Source of the DNA: Halobacteroides halobius DSM 5150
GTDB lineage: Bacteria > Bacillota > Halanaerobiia > Halobacteroidales > Halobacteroidaceae
DNA length: 64,000 bases
Direction: 5' to 3'
Assembly: GCF_000328625.1 (NCBI RefSeq)
Contig: NC_019978.1
Coordinates: forward strand, 2,294,001-2,358,000
The notes under the pieces were generated by a model. The model was not told the DNA's origin. It saw only the letters and a list, made by a program, of their open reading frames with translations, and made no database searches. Position numbers and translations under genes: made by a program. Shown here in pieces: positions 46,944 through 53,925 of the stretch (positions are counted from its first letter, which is position 1; every line of letters begins with the position of its first letter).

Positions 46944-47103
46944 AGGCATTGTGTGGCTTTTTCCTTAAATAGTTTTTGTTCATTTCATTCCAGGTAAAAT
47001 GAGATAAACCAAATCATAGATTTGCTTATTCATATCTATTTTACCTTTCATTCAAAGCATATGAACAAAAACTATAAGACAGTCCAAAAGCCCCACAATA
47101 CCT
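46944..47103. repeat. Foldback element 1 (imperfect inverted repeat, about 160 bp)
   Basis: The left arm (46944-47014) reads AGGCATTGTGTGGCTTTTT at its outer end. The inverse of the right arm (47103-47017) reads AGGTATTGTGGGGCTTTTG. The arms also share AGTTTTTGTTCAT and AGGTAAAAT. The arms are unequal (about 71 and 87 bases), with gaps. No open reading frame is inside. It looks like a MITE-like or decayed transposon remnant, or a long structured leader upstream of metY. Confidence 0.65.
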
Positions 47104-47116
47104 TTAATAATTGCTG

Positions 47117-47284
47117 GAGAGGGTTCGCAACGACTCATAAATTTTTCATTAATGAGTCTTAGTGAACTGGAATAAAAATAAGGTTTGGGTTAGCTAATCA
47201 CCTGTTTTTGATTAGCTTAACCTTATTTTTATGGAAGTAAGCTTAGACGAATTTTGAGAAATTTATTTAGTGAGAAATCCTCTC
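47117..47284. repeat. Foldback element 2 (imperfect inverted repeat, 168 bp)
   Basis: The arms 47117-47200 and 47209-47284 match in inverse: GAGAGGGTTCGC versus GAGAGGATTTCTC at the outer ends, then AATTT-TCA, GTCT-AG-ACT, ATAAAAATAAGGTT and AGCTAATCA at the centre, with an 8-base loop. The central part with its T-rich flanks could also terminate sir transcription. No open reading frame is inside. Confidence 0.7.
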
Positions 47285-47319
47285 TAAGCAATCTAAAAGT
47301 TAAACTATATATATCATAT

Positions 47320-49650
47320 TTATTGCTTCTTTACCAATAAGATATAATGACCTTCCTTAGTTTGTTCTTTAGATAAAATTTCATGGCCTTCTTTAGCTAA
47401 ACTCTGAGGTACATTAGCTATTGGCTCTCCTTCATCTAAATAAATCTCTAGTATATCACCTTCATCTAAAGGACTAATTGCTACTTTGGCTTTCACAAAA
47501 TTCATCGGACATTCAACGCCTCTTAAGTCCGCTAATTTTTCTTCCCTATCCTCTGTAGTCTCCTTATTCTCCTCAACTTCTTCCTCTAAATCAAACTCTA
47601 ATTTAGCATTTAAAGAATTATATAACTTCTCAACTCGATTAACTAATGCTGCTACCTGCTCTTGATACTGTAATAGATCATCAATATCACCTAGTTTATA
47701 ATCTATAGCAGCATCTAATAATTTTACATAACTATTATCTACTAAATCACTATCGATAAACTCAGTTTCAAATTCTTTTAAAATAACCCGATCTTTATCT
47801 GTATCCACACCTCTTACAATTAATAAAGCTCGAGCAACATTAACTATTGCCTGATAAAGTTGCTCATTATCATTATCTTTAGTAGCTGCTTGATAGTGAG
47901 ATTTAGCTGTATCTATATCTAACTGAATAATATCCATTACTCCAGCTCCACATTCTCCAGGCCCTCTACCTGCTAAAGAGAAGTCTTGCTCTTGGCCCCA
48001 ATCTTTATAGATAGCAGGGTCTTCTTCATAGTTAGGAACACTAGTATACCTAGCAGCTAGATTAATTATTTTTTCTGCTCCACCAGCCTCTAAATACTGA
48101 TTAAACTGCTCTTTATTATAATCTAAATCTTCTACCAACATTCTCGCTAAATCCTCTAAAAAGTCAGGGATCCTTTTAGCTGGAATATCAATCGTCTTAT
48201 CACCATAACAGCTATTATCCTGTTCTATATTACCACCTAAGAATAATGAATAATGAGGTACTAATTTATCATTAAATCTCTTTGCTTTCCCTTCAAAACC
48301 TAACTTACCAATTAAATGTTGACCACAGACATTAGGACAACCACTGATATAAACTTGAGGTAAAACACTTTGTAATTTGTCTGGTAAAGAACTTAATTCA
48401 GCTTTAATCTGTTGGGCCAAATTAGGTGAAATACATAAACCTAATTTACAAGTAGAAGCTCCTTTACATGAAACTGGTACCGTACCCCTATTAGCGATTA
48501 ATAATTCATCGTTAATATTATTAATTTGCTTGCTTAAACTTGCTACTTGATTACTTTTTACTCCTCTAATTAGTAAACCTTGTTTTAAAGTAGTTCTAAG
48601 AGTTATCTCCTCTGTAGTCAATAGATCTAATAACTCTTCTACATCTTTATAATTAAGATCACCATTAGTAGGTCTTAATTCTAAAGAATAATACCCATCT
48701 TCCGCTTCAGGATAAATATAATCAGCCTCTAGTTCTAAATCTAAGTCTTCTCCTTTAGTCCTTACTTCCTCGTAATAATTTATTTCTTCACCAGCTAAAT
48801 CTTCCTCTAGTACTTCTGCTAGATATTCTTGATATTTCTTAACAAACTCTTGATCTCCTAATCTCTTTCTAACAAAACGTAATCTAGCCTGGTGCTTATT
48901 ACTTCGGTCACCATAATCATCAAAGAATCGTTTAATTGCTTCTGCTACATGAAAGATTTTACCCTCAGTCACAAATTCCTCTAAAAGCAATCCAACTTCT
49001 GGTTCATTACCCATTCCACCAGCAGCATAAACTCTAAAACCTCTTGTACCATCAACCTCTTGAGCAATAAAGCCTAAGTCATTAATCGTCGCCAAAGCAT
49101 TATCCTCCTGAGTAGGAGAAAAAGCAATCTTATACTTACGTGGTAAATTAAATGATGAACGAGTCTTAATCAAATATTCAGTTAAAGCTAACGCATGTGG
49201 AGTAGTATCAAATGCCTGCTGAGGATTAACACCTGCTCGAGGAGCATTTAAAATATTTCTAACAGTATTTCCACCTCCACCGCGTGGACTTAAACCAACC
49301 TCTAATAATTCAAATAAAACTTGTGGCGTATCTTCTATCTTAACTTGATGGATTTGAATATCCTGTCTAGTAGTAACATGTAGATATCCACTCCCATAAT
49401 CTTTACTTAATTGATTTAAGCGCTTTAATTGCTCTTTAGTTAAGACTCCTCCCGGGATTCTAACCCGTACCATATATCTCTCTTGACCAGGCTGATAACC
49501 TCGTTGACTATAAACCCCTTTTGGTACTCTACGACTCTTAAATCTAACAGCATCAAGCTCCCCAGCCAAAAATCGTTCCACTTCTGTTTCATATTCTTTA
49601 GTATCTTCTTTAACTGTCTGAGGAATATTAAATACAGGCTGCTTGTTCAT
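47320..49650 (-). CDS. sir: Sulfite reductase (siroheme/[4Fe-4S]) fused to a C-terminal TusA domain
   Basis: Six-electron reduction of sulfite to sulfide. The 776-residue protein is longer than usual. It has two ferredoxin-like/siroheme repeats: RGYQPGQERYMVRVRIPGG and YLHVTTRQDIQIHQV, then PRGGGGNTVRN. The cluster cysteines are CKGASTC (C-x5-C) and CPNVC (C-x3-C). After about residue 570 comes a helical region, then an acidic linker and a TusA domain (about 700-776) with the sulfur-carrier Cys in VECPMNFVKAK. The fusion suggests sulfur is handed on protein-bound. It is 18 bases after hcyD with an AAGGTG ribosome-binding site. Confidence 0.92.
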   Translation of the reverse strand: MNKQPVFNIPQTVKEDTKEYETEVERFLAGELDAVRFKSRRVPKGVYSQRGYQPGQERYMVRVRIPGGVLTKEQLKRLNQLSKDYGSGYLHVTTRQDIQIHQVKIEDTPQVLFELLEVGLSPRGGGGNTVRNILNAPRAGVNPQQAFDTTPHALALTEYLIKTRSSFNLPRKYKIAFSPTQEDNALATINDLGFIAQEVDGTRGFRVYAAGGMGNEPEVGLLLEEFVTEGKIFHVAEAIKRFFDDYGDRSNKHQARLRFVRKRLGDQEFVKKYQEYLAEVLEEDLAGEEINYYEEVRTKGEDLDLELEADYIYPEAEDGYYSLELRPTNGDLNYKDVEELLDLLTTEEITLRTTLKQGLLIRGVKSNQVASLSKQINNINDELLIANRGTVPVSCKGASTCKLGLCISPNLAQQIKAELSSLPDKLQSVLPQVYISGCPNVCGQHLIGKLGFEGKAKRFNDKLVPHYSLFLGGNIEQDNSCYGDKTIDIPAKRIPDFLEDLARMLVEDLDYNKEQFNQYLEAGGAEKIINLAARYTSVPNYEEDPAIYKDWGQEQDFSLAGRGPGECGAGVMDIIQLDIDTAKSHYQAATKDNDNEQLYQAIVNVARALLIVRGVDTDKDRVILKEFETEFIDSDLVDNSYVKLLDAAIDYKLGDIDDLLQYQEQVAALVNRVEKLYNSLNAKLEFDLEEEVEENKETTEDREEKLADLRGVECPMNFVKAKVAISPLDEGDILEIYLDEGEPIANVPQSLAKEGHEILSKEQTKEGHYILLVKKQ

Positions 49651-49668
49651 TAACTTTCACCTTCCTTT

Positions 49669-50076
49669 CTAAATTAATTCAATCTCTACTTCAATTACAT
49701 CTTGTTGTTCTTTAATTCTAAAGGCCTTTAAAACCGGCTCTTCTCCTGCTAGTGATAAAATAAAATAAATGGCCTCTTGGTCATAAGCTAATCTCTTATC
49801 TTCCTCAGAAGGTCGCGAAGGAGTAAAGGGATGGGAATGATAATTACCAATCATTTCATAATCCTCACTCCTAATTTCTTTAACTACTTTAAATTGCTCT
49901 TTAGGATCCATAGAAAAATGCTCTGCTGAAGCATCAGTATTAGTCATCGGATATACTTCTTTAACCTCTATCTCTTCTTGACTGACACCGGCTACTAATC
50001 CACAACATTCCTGAGGAAATTCATCTTGAGCATGACCGACTAATTTTTTATATAAGCTAGTTGGTAACTTAATCAT
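49669..50076 (-). CDS. hcyD: JAMM/MPN metallopeptidase, probable HcyD (carrier-protein processing)
   Basis: A 135-residue minimal JAMM zinc peptidase. The catalytic Glu is in QECCGLVAG, and the metal ligands in HSHP-x6-SEED (GNYHSHPFTPSRPSEED). Relatives: Mec+ (releases cysteine from CysO) and HcyD of Wolinella, which first trims the carrier tail and later frees homocysteine. The downstream position in hcyS-hcyF-hcyD fits HcyD. Its ATG shares one base with the hcyF stop (TAATG), so it is translationally coupled. Confidence 0.88.
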   Translation of the reverse strand: MIKLPTSLYKKLVGHAQDEFPQECCGLVAGVSQEEIEVKEVYPMTNTDASAEHFSMDPKEQFKVVKEIRSEDYEMIGNYHSHPFTPSRPSEEDKRLAYDQEAIYFILSLAGEEPVLKAFRIKEQQDVIEVEIELI

Positions 50077-50885
50077 TATAAATCACAAGCTCCTTGTTCG
50101 TAGTCTATTAGTTCTGTAATCTCTGGTTCACTACTACAAATAGCACAATTATCTCTCTTCTTAAGTTGATGCTTATTAAATTCCATCTTTAAAGCATCAT
50201 AGGTTAATAAGGTGTTAGTTAATAATTCACCTTTATCAAGCAAATACTTAATAGCTTCTGTAGCTTGAATAGTACCAATCACGCCCCCCATTACTCCCAA
50301 TACTCCTGCTTCCTTACAAGAAGGAACAGCACCTGGCTTAGGAGGTTTAGGAAATGCACATCTATAACAAGAAGATTCACCAGGAACAATAGTCATTGTC
50401 TGGCCTGAGAATCTAATTATCCCTGCGTGAGAAAGAGGTTTGTTCTCCATTACACACGCATCATTAATTAAAAACTTAGCCGGAAAGTTATCCGTTCCAT
50501 CAATTACAAAATCATAACTTCTAATTACTTCCTTAATATTTCCTGAATGTAAATAATAATCGTAAGTTTCGACATCTACATCAGGATTCATATCATTGAT
50601 AGTCTCTTTAGCTGACTTAACCTTTAATTTACCTACATCTGGAGTATGATGTAAAACCTGTCGTTGTAAATTAGATAACTCTACTTGATCTGCATCTACT
50701 AAACCAATTTTGCCTATCCCAGCAGCAGCTAAAAACTGAGCAGCTGGGGTCCCTAAACCACCAGTCCCAATAATAAGAACTGAGGAGTTAAGTAACTTTT
50801 GTTGTCCTTCAACACCTACATCGCCTAAGATAATATGACGTGAGTATCTTTCTAACTGCTCTTCACTAAACAAGAGCTCCACCAC
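50076..50885 (-). CDS. hcyF: ThiF/MoeB-family adenylyltransferase, probable HcyF
   Basis: E1-like enzyme of 269 residues. It adenylates the C-terminal glycine of the ThiS-like carrier so that it can take up sulfide. ATP motif IIGTGGLGTPAAQFLAAAG, Mg/Asp segment LVDADQVELSNLQRQ, IDGTDNFPAKFLIND, and zinc cysteines (CYRCAFP ... CAICSS). There is no rhodanese domain, so sulfur comes from elsewhere, here probably Sir. The start is uncertain: GTG at 50885 or TTG at 50873 behind GGTGGAG. Either overlaps hcyS. Linkage to hcyS/hcyD/sir, not thiamine or Moco genes, gives the name. Confidence 0.88.
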   Translation of the reverse strand: MVELLFSEEQLERYSRHIILGDVGVEGQQKLLNSSVLIIGTGGLGTPAAQFLAAAGIGKIGLVDADQVELSNLQRQVLHHTPDVGKLKVKSAKETINDMNPDVDVETYDYYLHSGNIKEVIRSYDFVIDGTDNFPAKFLINDACVMENKPLSHAGIIRFSGQTMTIVPGESSCYRCAFPKPPKPGAVPSCKEAGVLGVMGGVIGTIQATEAIKYLLDKGELLTNTLLTYDALKMEFNKHQLKKRDNCAICSSEPEITELIDYEQGACDL

Positions 50886-51078
50886 CCATAAAGTATAAGA
50901 ATTCTACTTCATCACCATTTGTAACTACTGTATCTTCAAAACTATCTCTAGCCAAAATTTCACCATTTAACTGAACTGAAACCATATCTGGCATATCAAC
51001 ATCCTGGTCTTCTAATAATTCCGTCACTGTTAATTCCTTGTTAAATTCTACCTGATTACCATTAATTTCAATCTTCAT
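50866..51078 (-). CDS. hcyS: ThiS/MoaD-like sulfur-carrier protein with C-terminal GGGALV, probable HcyS
   Basis: A 70-residue ubiquitin-like carrier. N-terminal MKIEINGNQVEF, the mid-segment VSVQLNGEILAR, and the C-terminus FMGGGALV. ThiS and MoaD end in free GG; here three residues (ALV) follow, so the protein needs trimming before adenylation. A JAMM peptidase two genes downstream could do this, as HcyD does for HcyS-Ala in Wolinella. AGGAGGAGAAAG lies before the ATG. It is first gene of hcyS-hcyF-hcyD-sir. Confidence 0.88.
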   Translation of the reverse strand: MKIEINGNQVEFNKELTVTELLEDQDVDMPDMVSVQLNGEILARDSFEDTVVTNGDEVEFLYFMGGGALV

Positions 51079-51093
51079 CTTTCTCCTCCTCTT

Positions 51094-51187
51094 AATACCT
51101 AGTATTCTTATATGTTTTATATATATTAGTTGTTACTATAAAAACTATCATATTATTTTTAGTATGTCAATAAATTTACTAGGTATT
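51094..51187 (-). promoter_or_regulatory. hcyS upstream region: -35 box and an 11-bp inverted repeat
   Basis: TTGACA (51170-51165) has only a weak -10 partner at 17 bases (TAGTTT). AATACCTAGTA (51094-51104) and its exact inverse TACTAGGTATT (51177-51187) flank the promoter. The weak -10 suggests activator dependence; the repeats could be sites for a sulfur regulator or DNA-looping protein. Confidence 0.4.
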
Positions 51188-51191
51188 TAAA

Positions 51192-51223
51192 TAAAAAAAA
51201 GAACAACCTCTTTAGGTTGCTCT
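51192..51223 (-). terminator. Terminator of cysK
   Basis: AGAGCAACCT pairs with AGGTTGTTCT (one G-U, 4-base loop), followed by a run of eight T on the minus strand. It separates cysK from the hcyS operon. Confidence 0.9.
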
Positions 51224-51237
51224 AGGAAAATAATAGT

Positions 51238-52161
51238 TTATTCTTCTTTAAATAATGGTGTGCTTAAATATCTCTCTCCAGTATCAGGGGCTATTGTTAC
51301 TACCCGTTTATCTGGCCCTAACTCCTTAGCTACTTTAATAGCTGCTGCTACTGCTGCTCCAGAAGAAATACCAACTAGAATGCCTTCTTCTTGGGCCAAC
51401 CTCTGCGCTATCTTCATAGCTTCTTCATTCTCTATCTTAACAACCTCATCTAATAATTCAACCTCTAAAACTTCAGGAATAAATCCAGCACCAATTCCTT
51501 GGATCATATGTGGTCCTGGCTCTTCACCACTAATTACTGCTGAATCTGTTGGTTCAATTGCTATTACTTCTACCTGGTCTAACTCTTGCTTTAAAACTTC
51601 CCCAGTTCCAGTAATAGTTCCTCCAGTTCCTACTCCAGCTACGAAAGCATCTAATTGACCATCAGTAGCTTCTATAATTTCTTGGGCTGTTGTTTCTCTG
51701 TGCACCTGTGGATTTGCTTTATTATTAAATTGCTGGGGCATAAAATAATCTTCATTATTCTCTACCATTTCTTTAGCTTTATCAATTGCTCCTGGCATAC
51801 CATCTTCACCCGGTGTCAATACCAATTCAGCACCATAGGCTTTTAATAATTTTCTTCTTTCAATGCTCATTGTATCGGGCATTGTCAAAATTACATTATA
51901 TCCTTTAGCTATACCAACAAAAGATAATCCAATTCCTGTATTACCACTCGTAGGCTCTACAATAGTTCCACCAGGCTTTAAAACGCCTTCTTTTTCAGCT
52001 TCTTCAATCATATTTAGTGCGATTCGATCCTTAACACTCTTTCCGGGATTGAAAGATTCTAACTTGACTAATACTTCTGCTGCATCTTCTGGTACGAGTC
52101 TATTTAACTTAACCAGTGGAGTAGCACCAATTAATTCAGTAATATTATTTGCTATTTTCAT
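51238..52161 (-). CDS. cysK: Cysteine synthase A (O-acetylserine sulfhydrylase)
   Basis: PLP enzyme making cysteine from O-acetylserine and sulfide, 307 residues. It begins [16 protein letters not shown]; the Schiff-base Lys is in [15 protein letters not shown]; the substrate loop is [14 protein letters not shown] and the PLP-phosphate loop [10 protein letters not shown]. The C-terminal half has [11 protein letters not shown] as in CysK. Start at ATG 52161 with GAGGAGG upstream. Transcribed separately from the hcy operon. Confidence 0.95.
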   Translation of the reverse strand: MKIANNITELIGATPLVKLNRLVPEDAAEVLVKLESFNPGKSVKDRIALNMIEEAEKEGVLKPGGTIVEPTSGNTGIGLSFVGIAKGYNVILTMPDTMSIERRKLLKAYGAELVLTPGEDGMPGAIDKAKEMVENNEDYFMPQQFNNKANPQVHRETTAQEIIEATDGQLDAFVAGVGTGGTITGTGEVLKQELDQVEVIAIEPTDSAVISGEEPGPHMIQGIGAGFIPEVLEVELLDEVVKIENEEAMKIAQRLAQEEGILVGISSGAAVAAAIKVAKELGPDKRVVTIAPDTGERYLSTPLFKEE

Positions 52162-52217
52162 CTGTATCCTCCTCACGATTAAAACATAGTAAATTGATAA
52201 GTTTTAATGACATTATT

Positions 52218-52246
52218 AGTGTACCAAAATATACCCTACTTGTCAA
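52218..52246 (-). promoter_or_regulatory. Promoter of cysK
   Basis: TTGACA (52246-52241), 17 bases, TACACT (52223-52218). It overlaps the 3' end of the DUF389 gene. Confidence 0.65.
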
Positions 52247-53483
52247 GATTACTTAAAGAAGGCTGGATAATATTGGTAGGAATTACTTCAAATATAACTC
52301 GATAATCTGCTCCTAGCCTCTCTTTAATTCTATTAGCTAACTGATCAAATAAAAATTTTCTTGTCTTAGCTGGTACATACAAAACTAAAACAGTTTTTTT
52401 AAGGTTAGGATTAGTATTAATTGAAACTAGTCTAGCCTCTAACTGATCTTTAAACTGCTCTTTATAAAGTTCCCTTATAATTTCAGTTGGTTTTTCTTTA
52501 ATCATCTGTCGATAAGTAATCACTGATAAAGGAATAGTTAATATAATCACTGCTATAATCAGAAACACTAAGCTTTTCTTTATCATTTCTTGAGCTGTAG
52601 ATTCATACCACCACTGTGGCTTTAAGCCCTTACTATAAAAAATAACTATAATTGCTAACAATAAACTAAACAAATTACCAAATAAGAGTAAACTTGTCCC
52701 ATAAACCATTGATAAATTCCACATAGATATTCCAATTCCTAAAGCAGCCATTACTGGGATTAAAGCAGCAGCAATTACAACCCCTACTAATGGTTGGGAC
52801 TTAACATCCGCAATTAAAGAGTAAGCCCCAGCTCCTCCAGCAGCAAAAGCAATTAATAAATCAGCTATAGTAGGAAACATCCTAACACGTAAAGCAGGAT
52901 TAATTGATACATCAGGAATTACTGCTCCAAAAATATAGCCAATTATAATTCCAATCGCAACTACTACTATTTCAGCTCCTAATCCCTTTCTAAATAACTT
53001 CCAATTTCCTAATACAATCCCCACTGCCATAGCAGCAATCGGGCCAAAGACAGGCGCAATAATCATTGAGCCTACTATTACAGGAATATTATTAACAATT
53101 AGACCTAAGGCGGCTGCAATAGAAGCAGCAATAGCTAAAACTATAAAATTAGAATCAAGCTGAGCACTTTCCTTAGCGTAAGTAACTATTGTTTCTTTGC
53201 TAGCTCTAGATTTAGATTTCTCAACTTTCTCCTTATTACGTGGGATTACAGTATCAGGAGTAAAAATAATCAAACTCCTATCTTCATTTGTACTAAAATC
53301 AAATTGGCCCTTTAATTTATCTATTATTTTATCAGCATGTCCATATAATAAATTTATAATTAATAAGTCCCCTGTTTGTGATTGAATCAACTTATAATCT
53401 TCTATATCAACTCCTAACTCTAATAAAATCTCTACTGCCGTTCCTCCTTCTCCTGATTCAAAAGTGGCATGCACAATCTGCAT
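52236..53483 (-). CDS. DUF389 / TIGR00341-type membrane protein
   Basis: A 415-residue protein: soluble N-terminal alpha/beta domain (about 1-80), six or more membrane helices (about 115-335), and a soluble C-terminal domain. The DUF389 core is clear: NIPVIVGSMIIAPVFGPIAA and AFAAGGAGAYS, then IAAALIPVMAALGIG. Function unknown; transport has been suggested for the family. The ribosome-binding site is AAGGAG. Downstream of yerC by 68 bases on the same strand, upstream of cysK, without evident link to sulfur. Confidence 0.8.
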   Translation of the reverse strand: MQIVHATFESGEGGTAVEILLELGVDIEDYKLIQSQTGDLLIINLLYGHADKIIDKLKGQFDFSTNEDRSLIIFTPDTVIPRNKEKVEKSKSRASKETIVTYAKESAQLDSNFIVLAIAASIAAALGLIVNNIPVIVGSMIIAPVFGPIAAMAVGIVLGNWKLFRKGLGAEIVVVAIGIIIGYIFGAVIPDVSINPALRVRMFPTIADLLIAFAAGGAGAYSLIADVKSQPLVGVVIAAALIPVMAALGIGISMWNLSMVYGTSLLLFGNLFSLLLAIIVIFYSKGLKPQWWYESTAQEMIKKSLVFLIIAVIILTIPLSVITYRQMIKEKPTEIIRELYKEQFKDQLEARLVSINTNPNLKKTVLVLYVPAKTRKFLFDQLANRIKERLGADYRVIFEVIPTNIIQPSLSNLDK

Positions 53484-53551
53484 AATTAACTCCTTTCTTA
53501 AGTTAATTAATCATTAGTCTACCACTTTCATCTTCAAAATATGAGAATTTT

Positions 53552-53848
53552 CTATTCATCTTTCTCTGCCATTCGTTCTAATATTAATTGGTAACCATCA
53601 GCTCCATAATTTAAATAACGTTTAACTCGACTAATAGTAGCAGTACTTGCCCCAGTCTTTTCAGCAATTTGATCATAAGTAGCTCCTTGCTTTAACATTC
53701 TAGCTACCTCTAATCGCTGCGCCATAGATTTAATCTCCTTGATCGTACATATATCTTCAAAGAAATCATAACACTCTTCTTTATCCTCTAGTAATAAAAT
53801 AGCTTCAACTAATCGCTCAGTAACTTCATCTTTTAATCTATTATCCAT
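53552..53848 (-). CDS. YerC/YecD-family TrpR-like DNA-binding protein
   Basis: A 98-residue helical protein of the TrpR superfamily YerC/YecD group. Motifs: EECYDFFEDICTIKEIKSMAQ and the helix-turn-helix LKQGATYDQIAEKTGASTATISRVKR. It is probably a small transcription regulator whose target is unknown; in Bacillus the gene usually lies near pcrB/pcrA, which is not the case here. Good ribosome-binding site (AGGAGTG). Confidence 0.88.
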   Translation of the reverse strand: MDNRLKDEVTERLVEAILLLEDKEECYDFFEDICTIKEIKSMAQRLEVARMLKQGATYDQIAEKTGASTATISRVKRYLNYGADGYQLILERMAEKDE

Positions 53849-53891
53849 ACTTTCACTCCTTTTGCTTTAATACTTCTATTATAATAAAAAA

Positions 53892-53915
53892 AAGACCAAC
53901 TTAAAAGTTGGCCTT
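53892..53915 (-). terminator. Terminator of the glucan phosphorylase gene
   Basis: AAGGCCAACTT and AAGTTGGTCTT form an 11-bp stem (one wobble, tight loop), with a T-rich run on the minus strand. Confidence 0.88.
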
Positions 53916-53925
53916 TAACTATTGG

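Noticed and set aside
46892-47319. T-box or S-box riboswitch upstream of metY
   Set aside because: Neither the T-box GGTGGNACCGCG-like segment nor the S-box core can be found; the structure is two inverted repeats instead.
50076-51078. Thiamine (ThiS/ThiF) or molybdopterin (MoaD/MoeB) genes
   Set aside because: No other thiamine or molybdopterin genes are linked, and the carrier tail GGGALV with an adjacent JAMM peptidase fits a processed carrier instead.
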